DNA from: Henckelia pumila
Lineage: Eukaryota; Streptophyta; Magnoliopsida; Lamiales; Gesneriaceae
Assembly: GCF_033568475.1 (NCBI RefSeq)
Contig: NC_133123.1
Span: forward strand, 7,059,001-7,123,000
DNA length: 64,000 nucleotides
Direction of reading: 5' to 3'
In this document: piece after piece, positions 9,775 to 18,789 of the stretch
Numbering within the stretch: position 1 is the stretch's first letter
Layout of the letters: each line of letters opens with the position of its first letter
Notes under the pieces: model-generated
The model's database searches: none
Told to the model about the DNA's origin: nothing
The model's input: the letters and a program-made list of their open reading frames with translations, nothing else
Made by a program: the position numbers and the translations under genes

Positions 9775-11154
9775 TTACGTTCCATTCTGCTTATGCTTCA
9801 AACAAATCCGCCGCAGTTGCTCCGCCGCTTCCGCCATTATCGCATCTTCATCTTCTCTCTCCATTTTCTCACTCAATTCCGCCGCCGCAAACCTCATCGA
9901 CTTCTCTCCTTTCTTCTCCGAAAACACCCTCTTTATTGCGTCCGCGATCGCTTCCCTCCTCCAATTCCCATTCTCGTCTTTTTCAGCCTCCGCCGCGACA
10001 CCGGCCTCCACCAGAAGCCGAGCATTCAAGTACTGATCCAGTTTCAGAGGCAAAGCTATCACCGGAACACCGAAGCACGCAGTTTCCAGCGTGGAACTCA
10101 TCCCGCAATGAGACATGAAAGCTCCCACACTCTTGTGCGCCAAGATTTTGTCCTGCGGAACCCATCTCTGCACGATCATACCTCGTTCTCTCGTTCTGCG
10201 CAGAAAACCCTCCGGCATTTCCTCTTCCATCTTCATCGTCTCCCCGACAGGAGATCTCACCACCCACAGGAAGTTCACATCGCAAAGCTCCAACCCTTTT
10301 GCTGTCTCTTCCATTTGATGTTTGGACAGAGAGTTTTCGCTGCCAAATGAAATGAAAAGAGTCGAAAATTGGACTTTATCGCTCAACCATTCCATGATTT
10401 CCGCATCGTTTTCTTCATCACCACTCCGCGTAACGAGTTGGCCGACTGGCAACACTTTTTTCTGGAACAAAACAGATAAATAATCGATGTATTTCCCTTC
10501 AATCGCCCTGCAACTTTTGATCAAACAGATGTCTTTAGACTCAGCGAAATCCCCGCCATAATCCTCACGAGATGTATCGTTGGCAACGTGGGATGCATCC
10601 ACTGACAAAGACTTCCATTCGTGCCCCCGAAGATACATCCCCGGATAAGGGAAAAGGCGCGAGTGATATTCTAATTTCTTGATGGAGAAGTGAAAGAAGA
10701 AGGAATTTGAAGCGGCCCCCGTTGTGCTGAAATGCACGGCGGGAATTCCCATGGAAGAAGCGAGCTTCACAGCCCAATGCTGGAGCACATCGTACAGCAA
10801 CAGATCAGGCTTCACGCTGCTTAAAATGCCCGAGAATCCATCCATGGACATCTGAAAACCACGGTAAAGCTTGGATCGGAGATTCAGCGGCGCGTTTTTG
10901 GTGGTGTGGAAGTGGGGAGGGAAATCCGGAGACGATGGCAAGTGGATTTCCAGGATTTTGATGGAGCTGGAATAATTGGGAGTACCTTGGAGTTGTTTGC
11001 GGATTGAGAGGATGTTGATTGGAGTGGAACAAAAGTAGATGTGGAAGTTGTTGGCGGAAAGTTTCTTGGCTAGTTGAAGAAAAGAGGAGATATGGGCGTG
11101 AGCCAGCCATGGATACATGAGGATGGTGAATTTTGTTGGGTTTTGAGTCTCCAT
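9775..11154 (-). CDS. UDP-glycosyltransferase, UGT94-like (family GT1)
   Basis: Intronless 459-residue protein, normal length for plant GT1 enzymes. The N-terminus has the sugar-acceptor motif PWLAHAHIS with the likely catalytic His21, and Asp122 (LLLYD) is the likely charge-relay partner. The donor-binding PSPG box spans residues 331-374, from WVPQDKILAH to the terminal LDQ; most signature residues are kept, but position 22 of the box, almost always Trp, is Met352, and the next residue is Ser instead of Asn. Overall wording (PWLAHAHIS, KLDQYLNARLLVEAG) is closest to the UGT94 group, which typically adds a second sugar to an existing glycoside. The cytosol is expected: no signal peptide or membrane segment. 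Substrate cannot be deduced. The ATG at 11154 is the first in frame and gives the full family N-terminus. Confidence 0.92.
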   Translation of the reverse strand: METQNPTKFTILMYPWLAHAHISSFLQLAKKLSANNFHIYFCSTPINILSIRKQLQGTPNYSSSIKILEIHLPSSPDFPPHFHTTKNAPLNLRSKLYRGFQMSMDGFSGILSSVKPDLLLYDVLQHWAVKLASSMGIPAVHFSTTGAASNSFFFHFSIKKLEYHSRLFPYPGMYLRGHEWKSLSVDASHVANDTSREDYGGDFAESKDICLIKSCRAIEGKYIDYLSVLFQKKVLPVGQLVTRSGDEENDAEIMEWLSDKVQFSTLFISFGSENSLSKHQMEETAKGLELCDVNFLWVVRSPVGETMKMEEEMPEGFLRRTRERGMIVQRWVPQDKILAHKSVGAFMSHCGMSSTLETACFGVPVIALPLKLDQYLNARLLVEAGVAAEAEKDENGNWRREAIADAIKRVFSEKKGEKSMRFAAAELSEKMEREDEDAIMAEAAEQLRRICLKHKQNGT

Positions 11155-11351
11155 TATTTCTTCTTCTTCTTTCGCCTGAAACTAACTGTGAAAGAATGCT
11201 AGCTAGCTTTTCTGGTTTTGATCTTTTGACACGTTACGCTAGTATAATCCAGGAGCATGACACGTGATCACCTTTTGAACATGAGCATGGTTCTTCTTCT
11301 TTTGAACACGTAATCTTTAATTTTTTAAAAAGTTTATCCAACCTATATTTT
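11155..11351 (-). promoter_or_regulatory. Upstream region of the UGT gene
   Basis: The 200 bp before the ATG contain a CT-repeat leader on the coding strand and, near 11262, a CACGTG G-box. I see no clear TATA box. Regulation by G-box factors is possible but only inferred from the motif. Confidence 0.35.
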
Positions 11352-11868
11352 CTAAATATTAAGACGGGTCAAGGGCGAACTGGCCCACCAAAAGCCCATC
11401 TTTTGGAGGGTTGAGGGCGGGCCGACCCACCATTCCGGTGGACTGGAAATCCTCAACCCAACCTAACCCAAAGTAGATTGCGAATTAGGCAGGCTGGCCC
11501 GCAGATTAGTTCATTACAAGTAAAAATAAATAAAAATTATTATAATTAATTATAAATATCATTTCATAAATAAATATTAATAAAAACATATTAATAAAAA
11601 ATTTTAATTATTGATTTCATATATGTAAATTTTAAATAAAGTAATTAATATAAAAAAATTCACAATTTTTATTAAAAAATATATTTATCACAATAAAATT
11701 TAAAATAAAATATTAATTCTCCAGGCCCGCGGGTCAACCCGCGCGGGTCACGGGCCTAGGCGGGTTGGCCCATATAGGCCCACCTTTTGTTGGGTTGAAA
11801 AATTTTCAACCCAACACACTTAAATTGTGTGGCGGGGCGGGCCGACCCAACCCAAATTGACGGATCTA
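11352..11868. mobile_element. Putative hAT-like element with GGGCCGACCC-rich ends
   Basis: Both ends carry dense GGCGGGCC / GACCCAACCC motifs on opposite strands around a 200-bp AT-only core, the same architecture as the better-defined hAT-like elements in this window. The right end, reverse-complemented, begins TAGATCCGTCAATTTGGG, a typical terminal form. No matching 8-bp target duplication is visible, so the left end is uncertain or lost. Confidence 0.5.
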
Positions 11869-12690
11869 TTAATGTATATGAAATTTTTTTCGCGTGTATG
11901 AATAATTTATGTTGCATCTAAAATAATAAACATTTTTTATATTTTTAAATTGAAAAAAAAAATAAATTTAAAATATGATAGTTATATAGTAAGAGCATCT
12001 TTGTTCATTCATTAATTTGATCAAGTTAGTTATTATAAAATATTCATGTATTATTATATTGTATATATTACCAAATACTCCAATTTTTATTTTTATTTTT
12101 ACAAACACAAATATATACAATTAAATAATTACATAATATATCGTTCAACTGAATTAATTCGATAAGCTTGAAATAAATAGTATAATATATTAATAATTAT
12201 ATATTATATTATTAACCATACAACAATTAAAATTTATTCAACTCCAGTTTTTAAAGTAATGCCTTTATTTGGTTATTAAATTGCAAACAATACACAATAT
12301 TAATCATACAAACATAAAATATAATACAAGATAAACAAAAACGACAAGTAAGATTTAAAGAACAACACACAAATTGATCATTAAAAATACTAATATTCCA
12401 AATTACTATACTCCTCTCATAAATGATCAATAAGAGCATCCTGAAGTGCATAGTGATTCGACTTATCTTTTATTTGACGATGTCGTGCAAAAACCTCTTG
12501 AAATCGGACATGCATGCTCATCAAGTGTCATTTCGACATATGGGGTCTGGATGTTTCGCGATAATCTGTGACTGGCACGCGCTCGTTCTTTTCATCTTCA
12601 ATAATCATATTTATGTATTATCATGCATGTTGTCATTGAAAGGATTTGACTTTTTGACATGAATAATTGGTAATATAAAATTTGAATAGG
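11869..12690. other. Intergenic AT-rich DNA
   Basis: No gene, RNA or clear repeat is seen. Short open frames near 12251-12662 lack any family resemblance or codon structure. Confidence 0.6.
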
Positions 12691-13144
12691 TGTTGTCAAC
12701 ATCTAAGACAACATGCAGCGAAATAAAAACGTGAATAAAGACTAAGCAGTAAACAAATACTCATAAATATTCATACACAAGTAACCAGTACTTGTGCGGT
12801 GCTTCAGGCCAAAATAATAACTAGAAAAATATTCAGTTTACAAAAAGCAATACTAGTGATTGTCTACGAAAAATTACTTTTCTCAACAAAGTGAGAAAAT
12901 AAATAGCACTCTAAAAACAAATTACAATATGCAATAAACTCAATAGAGTGTAATCTCACGTGTCGAAAACTTGAAGTAATCAAGGGACCACTCTCGAACA
13001 GAACTTCACTTGTGTAATCTTCAAGTGTTTCCAACACTCACGGAAACACGATAAATCCAGCAATAATCGACCAGAAGTTACTTCGGTAAATCTCTAGTAA
13101 TCTTTTGAATGTGTAAAATCATAAGAGATATCTCATATTTATAG

Positions 13145-13825
13145 TAGGGGTGGGATCGGGTCGGGACCCGTCCCGTAACCCCTTACCCCGTCTCAATAGG
13201 AATTGGAATTTTTTTCTTTCGATCCCGCACCCGAAAAGTGTCGGGACCCGAATGTTCGGGATTCCGTCGGGTCGGGAGAGGGTAATCCAGAACAATATTT
13301 TAAAAAACAATTCTATGAAAATATTTTTTAAAAAAAAATATGAAGAAACTCAAACAATTTCTTAGTACATTACAAATAAATTAAAATTTCTTTGTATATA
13401 ACCATTAAAAAACTAAAACATCTTCTTAGTACATTACAAATAAATTAAAACAACTACTTGATTAATATAATAAAAACATATAATTATTCATAATAATAAA
13501 AAAAATAAAAATTTATAACTCAATGTTAATATTAAAAATATAAATATAAATATAAAAAAATAATTATATGGTAGATAATTATAAAACATTAATATTAAAA
13601 CAAAAAATTATAAAAAATTTTTTAATTAAAAAATATTATTAAAAAACATTATTTATATATTCGGGTCGAGTCGGAAATCCCGTCGGGTAGAGTTGCCTAT
13701 CCCGATCCCGAAATTGATCGGGTTGAAAAAAATCCCGACCACTCGGGTCGAAAAAAGTTTGGGACGAGAAAAATTCAAAACGAAAACGGATTGGAAATCA
13801 GGAAGGGTCGGATTTGTCAGTCTTA
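13145..13825. mobile_element. Non-autonomous hAT-like element C
   Basis: It is bounded by an exact 8-bp duplication, ATTTATAG, at 13137-13144 and 13826-13833. The left end is TAGGGGTGGGATCGG; the right end read inward is TAAGACTGACAAATCCG, so the terminal repeats are weak. Subterminal zones are full of CGGGTCGGGACCC-like motifs on both strands flanking an AT-rich core. The target site on the minus strand is CTATAAAT, the TATA box of the surrounding LTR fragment. Confidence 0.75.
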
Positions 13826-13839
13826 ATTTATAGAGAACG

Positions 13840-13840
<1 letters not shown>

Positions 13841-13877
<37 letters not shown>

Positions 13878-13885
13878 CGGGGGGG
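13841..13885. repeat. Poly-G run
   Basis: Thirty-seven G in a row, then CGGGGGGG. Such runs are prone to sequencing and assembly error; the true length is uncertain. Confidence 0.8.
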
Positions 13886-14336
13886 TAGGGGTAGATTATC
13901 TCGTGGAAGTAGAATTTTTTTTCAGGTAGGACTCCTACCTAAGGTAGAATACTACTCTCGGTAGGACTCAGTTGCCTATGGCGGTTATGACTCTGAACCG
14001 ACTTAATAGTTTCGTTTCAATCTCGGTTTTATCGGGATTTTCATTTATATTTTAGAGATCTCCCTGTGTTTCCAATATTCTTGCGTCTTAAACAAAGTTT
14101 CCCTTACTGGCCCCGGGTCGGCCTTTTTCCCTTCCGAGACAGGCTCGGCCCTTTGGGCCTGGCCCGTCACGCGGGTTGGGTCATAAATCTATCTTTTCGA
14201 GTTAGATTCTTTTTTGGGAATTTATCTGACTTGGACTTTTAATATAACCGAATTTAATGATTTTGGACCAACTCTCTCGGGTATGGGCTAATGAGTTCGG
14301 ATCGGACCAGACTCTAATTTTTTAAGGGGCGTCACA

Positions 14337-14750
14337 TTTGTTGTTGGTCAATGAGATGAAACTCATTTTTTTTTATCATGGCACCAGGCCGCTCTTTGCC
14401 GTCAGATGACGACGAGGATGCGTTGAAAGAAATTTGAAGGACCTTCCATATGAGAATTCATTTTCAGTAGGATGAGTAAATGATGACCAAGTCATGAGTG
14501 ATAAATATTCATTTTCAGTAGGATGAATAAATGTCACGAGTTGTGTGTTTGCAACAAAAACCAAAGTATGGGTTGTTTAGTTGTGTATTTGCAATAAAAT
14601 ACACAAAGTATGAGTTGTCTAGTTGTGTATTTGTCACGGGTTGTATCATTGCAATAAAATCTAAAGTATGAGTTTTCTAGTTGTGTATTTGTCATGGGTC
14701 TTGAATAAGTGATGTGAGTTGTAGTTTAGATATATGTAATATATCTAGAC
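14337..14750. repeat. Degenerate GTTGTGTATTTG repeats
   Basis: Between about 14450 and 14720 short phrases recur: CATTTTCAGTAGGATGA (twice), AGTTGTGTATTTG (several times) and AAAGTATGAGTT. They form an irregular mini-repeat cluster. No gene is seen in this stretch. Confidence 0.55.
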
Positions 14751-15240
14751 CTGTGCACGGGCCGGGTTCGGGTCAGCAAAATACCAACACTTAACCGGCC
14801 CTCCCGTGGCCGATTCCGATCCGGGTCCGGTTAACCGGCGGTTTCGGGTCAGCAAAATACCAACCCTTAACCGGCCCGCCCGTGGCCGATTCCGATCCGG
14901 GTCCGGTTAACCGGCGGTTTCGGGTCCGGGCCGACCCTTTTATTTTTTTTAAAAAATTATTTTTAAATACATATTTAAAGAATTTTAAAAAAAAGTTTTG
15001 CATAATTGAACTTATAAAACCTCTATCAAATATTTCATTATCTCAACAAAAAAATCTATTGCATTTATTCAATAAAAAATATAATATTTCAATTTTCATC
15101 ATCTTATATAAAAAAATATATTACATGTCATTATATTCAATCACACTCACCCGGATTTCATTATATTATATATATATATGCGTTTTTTTTTAAATAGGTT
15201 GATCCACCTGACGGATCGACAGGTTTGACGTCTGTAAACC
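14751..15240. mobile_element. Putative hAT-like element with a 76-bp internal duplication
   Basis: The left end reads CTAGACCTGTGCACGGGCC, a form typical of non-autonomous hAT-like elements, followed by two near-identical 76-bp units at 14769-14844 and 14845-14920 rich in CCGGTTAACCGG palindromes. An AT-rich stretch follows. The right end near 15240 does not pair well with the left and no target duplication is visible, so the element is probably truncated. Confidence 0.5.
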
Positions 15241-15450
15241 GTAACCGAATCAGCCATTATAAATTGAGTTTTATTCTAAAAATTTATAAAATAATAATAA
15301 ATTTAGTTTTAATCTAAAAACTCCTGGACCAAATTCTAAACCACATTCATTCATATTTATAAATGTCAAAAAGGGTCAGCAAGTGGCTGCTGGTAAGCTG
15401 ATACCCGTCATTTTACGGGTCGAGAAATAACTAACAGTTCATCGGTTTAG

Positions 15451-15587
15451 TACATGCCGCCCGCAGGGCACTATCCTGCGGGTGATGTGTAATCTTATGA
15501 TTTATCAAAATTAGTGGGTCCCACTAATTTTGACCAATCATGAGCCGCCACATCATCCGCAGGGCACTATCCTGCGGGTAGCATCTA
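15451..15587. mobile_element. Hairpin MITE with a perfect central palindrome
   Basis: The two halves pair along most of their length: GTACATGCCGCCCGCAGG on the left against GTAGATGCTACCCGCAGG from the right. The centre, about 15516-15544, is a perfect palindrome around GTGGGTCCCAC. Each arm also holds its own palindrome, CCGCAGGGCACTATCCTGCGG. No target duplication was identified. Confidence 0.6.
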
Positions 15588-15748
15588 CTCAACCCAGTTC
15601 ATCTATTTTAATTTTTATGTGGTGAAGAAGATTAGCTCAGTGAATTTAGCTAATTTTGCTCTAGATTTGGTGGGATGCATTAGTATACTGCCCGGTCAAT
15701 CCATCTTTTTTTTTTTTTTTTTTTTTTTGAGAATGGTATCCACTTATT

Positions 15749-16030
15749 ATTTTTTGTTTGGTGACGGAATCCGCAACCGTTATCTTTCGGTGTGCTCTGG
15801 GTAAACCTCCGAACTTACGCAATAACCTGCAAATTACGTCAGTCAGGTAAATCACACTAGGCAAGCCCTGTGTGACAGGCTAGCGCAATAACCTGCAAAC
15901 TACGCCAGTCAGGTAAATCATACTAGGCAATCCCTGTGTGACAGACTAGTTCAAAAAAATATTGGCAGGGGGAATCGAACTCCTGACATATGGCCAACAG
16001 TTCACCTACTCCACCAACTTGGACACCCCA
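15749..16030 (-). mobile_element. tRNA-derived SINE with a duplicated internal module
   Basis: On the minus strand the element starts at 16030 with a tRNA-like head: a box-A-like TGGTGGAGTAGG and a box-B-like GAGTTCGATTCC, the RNA polymerase III promoter. The body contains a 66-bp tandem duplication (15819-15884 and 15885-15950), and the end is A-rich (CAAACAAAAAATAAT). A target duplication flanks it: GGTATCCACTTATT at 15735-15748 and again at 16602-16615; the right copy was later split by a hAT-like element. A T run at 15706-15728 lies just outside the left copy. The head is too diverged to be a tRNA gene. Confidence 0.8.
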
Positions 16031-16040
16031 TGAGAGTACG

Positions 16041-16594
16041 CAGTGTTTTCATAACCGGACCGGTGATCGAACCGGTTTACTTAAAAAAATGATCCAACCG
16101 GTCGGACCGTTTTAATCGAACGGTCGAACTGGAAAACCGTTTATATATATTAATATAATAAATAATATATTTTGGAATTTTAAAAACTAAAAAATTATAT
16201 AAATAGACATAAAATATATATTTAACATAGTTTGAAAGCTAAATAAATATGTAAATATATTTAAAATATCAATTATAGTTATAAATTATTAAAATAATAA
16301 ATTATTTATTTTTTAAAAAACCAATAATTATTAAAATATTTTTTTAAATGAAGTAGAAATTTCAAATAATAATGTATTTATATATAAAAATATTAAATCT
16401 AAGGTTTAAAAATAAAAAAATTAAATTTTCAAAAAATAATAAAAAAAATTCGAAAAATCGGTTCAACCGGTTGAATCGGTTTTCCGGTTTTTGGCCGGTC
16501 CAATCGGTTCTTGACCGGTTCTGACCGATTGGACCGATTTTCCGGTTTTTGGGGTCGGATCAGACCGGTCCGGCGATCGGTTCCAAAAACACTG
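16041..16594. mobile_element. Non-autonomous hAT-like element D
   Basis: Ends are CAGTGTTTTCATAACCGG and, reverse-complemented, CAGTGTTTTTGGAACCGA. The flanks AGAGTACG (16033-16040) and AGAGCACG (16595-16602) form an 8-bp target duplication with one mismatch. Subterminal zones are arrays of AACCGGT/ACCGGTT motifs; the core is AT-rich with no transposase. It is inserted in the right target duplication of the SINE. Confidence 0.85.
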
Positions 16595-16615
16595 AGAGCA
16601 CGGTATCCACTTATT

Positions 16616-17034
16616 TTTATACTAGTAGAACGGGTCACACAATTTGTCAGTTTGTGTGTAATATATAAAAAAATGATAAAGTTATTTTTTTAGGAAATAA
16701 ATAATTGTAAATAAAAAAATAATAATGATTATAATTGCAAATTTAAGATGGTTATATCAAGGTCAATACGAGCCCCACTCTAACCATAGATGTTCTCCAA
16801 ACACGTCCCGTGACAGGATTCCAATAAAAAGAGTGAAAAGGGAAGAAAACTTTATAGTACGTGGACAGCTACAGCCTACAGATTACAGCATCATTCAAAA
16901 CAATATTTCATCCAGAACTCACCCCTTTCCTCCTAGAACTAGATTGAATGAGCCCCTGTAAAATTACTTAACTGTGTATTTTCCTTTGGTAGATAAAATC
17001 TGCTTCCTTGCTAAAATCACAGAATTCAAGGAAC
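16616..17034. other. Upstream region of the F-box gene
   Basis: AT-rich, no gene. The 5' leader and promoter of the F-box gene must lie here; no clear TATA box stands out. Confidence 0.4.
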
Positions 17035-18222
17035 ATGAATTCACCAGACAGTATACAGAATTCAATTCCAGATGATATTGCTCTCAAAATAGCTTCATCC
17101 CTTGAGGTCATTTCTTTACATATATATATATATATTCAACTTGTTTGTATCTTTTTTCTTGATTTTTCAGTCCTTTTTTGAAGTGGGTTTTGAAAAAGAT
17201 TTAGTCTTTCATTTTCAGGTTATGGATGTGTGTTCATTAGGCTGTTGCTCCAGGTTCTGGAAGGAGCTATGCGGGTCTGATTGCGTTTGGGAGGTTTTAT
17301 GCAAAGCCCGGTGGCCCGCGATTGCCTCGGATCACAAATCCTGGAGTCAATCCCAGGAAATTGATCGAATAAGGGACTCCAATTCCAAGGTTCTTGCTTA
17401 GTTTACAAATTTCTGAGTTTGACCTGCTTTGATTTTATCTTCTTTTTTTAGGGAGATTTTTATCTTAATTTCATGTCAGAATTTGAAGAGTTTTCATTTG
17501 TGACGAATCTTGGATATTTGATCCTTTAGCAAATACAATTAACAAATCACAAAAACTGCTAATTTGTCTGCAAACTAAACAAGTGAGATCATCTGGTGGT
17601 ATAAGTATAATGCTTAGAAATTAGAATGTTATTTCGTAGTTTCATCTCATTACTTGAACATTCTGGATATTTAACCAGAGGGATATTTTCTTGATGATGA
17701 TAGGGGTGGAGGGAGTTGTATGTATTCAAGCATAATGAGATGGCTGGAAAAGCAGCCGTGATACTCGATTTTGTGGAACGAGCTTTAGCTTTCGAGTCGA
17801 TTGAGGTTGGGAATTATCTGAAAGCCATCGAATTACTCAATTCTCAGCATTTTGGATTCAAAGATGTTGAAATGTTCTTACTCAAACCGAAGCTCAATGT
17901 GCTACTTAACTTGGTTGGCCTGCATTACTGCATCATCTGGCTTGGCGTGCCGGTCGAGTATGTACTGGAGGCGCTAAACAGAAGTCAAATTTCAGAGAGG
18001 CAAGTGTGTGTGCAATGGTGGAAGCTTGGTAGATGGTTCCATGGTTTCCGTTTACGCGATGAATTACATTCTCGTAGCGTAACGTTGGGTGATTTAGCGG
18101 CTTACAATGAAGAAGTCCTTGGCGTGCTTCATCGTGGCGCCATTCACGAAGTTATTCGTGTACAAATTTCTATCGCTAAGCTGATGCATTCGTCCTGGTC
18201 ACAACAAGTCGCTCAAGTTTGA
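17035..18222 (+). CDS. Plant F-box protein
   Basis: Three exons, 17035-17106, 17219-17389 and 17704-18222, joined at GT-AG introns that all fall between codons, give 253 residues. Residues about 10-50 form an F-box: IPDDIALKIASSLEV, then MDVCSLGCCSRFW and a CVWEVLCKARWP segment. Exon 3 starts GWRELYVFKHNEMA, the usual continuation of this kind of plant F-box protein. The rest is a helical, unrecognised domain that presumably binds the target. F-box proteins are the substrate adaptors of SCF ubiquitin ligases, in nucleus or cytosol. The first two exons are too short to be seen as long open frames; the ATG at 17035 was chosen because it restores the start of the F-box. I cannot assign an Arabidopsis gene name. 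Confidence 0.85.
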
Positions 18223-18789
18223 ACAAGTGAAAGCTTCAGGCATGTAGAGATATTTGTGGTTGGAATGTTGTTAATATTGTTACTTTGTAAGTAAAAAAGA
18301 ACAGTTAATATGTACCATTGGCATGTAAATAAGAATGCTGTAACAGAATAAGGTAGCGTTTGCCTTGGCATTGTAATAAATTGTATGTTGGAATCTTTGT
18401 TATTTTCAGATGAGGGGCTGATTCCATGACCTCATTGTTTATCACAATTCTTGATGATTTTCTTGGATTGACTACTTTATGCATAATATTATTCTTTTTT
18501 TAAAAAATTATTACACGAGGTAAAAGTTTTTTAACAGTCGCATGGGATCCAACTGAGGTCTCTCCCTGTTTCATACAAATTATATTTGAAATATATTTCC
18601 CTTGAAAATTTGTACTCATCACTCATAAGTCACAACTAATTTACTGCATCGAATACAGATGGTTTCGAAAAAAATATCAAAGCATGAACAAAAAATGAAA
18701 AACTATGTTAAGGACTTGATTGGAGATAACTCTATATACACTGCTCCCTCCGACTACATCTCTCAGAAAGCCAAATTGGACACAAGTTT
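18223..18789. other. Convergent 3' ends of two genes
   Basis: Holds the 3' UTR of the F-box gene (AATAAA-like signal TGTAATAAATTG near 18371) and, from the other side, the 3' UTR of the Rossmann-fold gene. Nothing else is seen. Confidence 0.5.

Larger units (their letters stand above)
12691..14336 (-). mobile_element. Decayed LTR retrotransposon fragment
   Basis: Read on the minus strand the segment starts TGTGACGCCCC at 14336, a common plant LTR start, and continues through a TATA box at about 13833-13826 into a leader-like stretch ending near TTAGATGTTGACAACA at 12691. The leader wording resembles copia-type LTR and leader sequences. A hAT-like element (13145-13825) and a long G run interrupt it. 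No 5-bp target duplication and no coding part were found, so it may be a solo LTR or a truncated end. Confidence 0.5.

Noticed and set aside
9609-10350. Several long plus-strand open frames opposite the 3' half of the UGT gene
   Set aside because: They are shadows of the GC-rich coding strand; the minus-strand frame has the full conserved protein.
12423-12662. 79-residue open frame in intergenic DNA
   Set aside because: No family resemblance, no splice or promoter context, AT-rich neighbourhood.
12691-14336. A complete solo LTR with target duplication
   Set aside because: The 5-bp flanks (ATAGG and TTTGT) do not match, so only a fragment is claimed.
15963-16030. tRNA gene on the minus strand
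   Set aside because: Box A and B motifs are present but the cloverleaf is degenerate and the sequence continues into a SINE body with a tail and target duplication.
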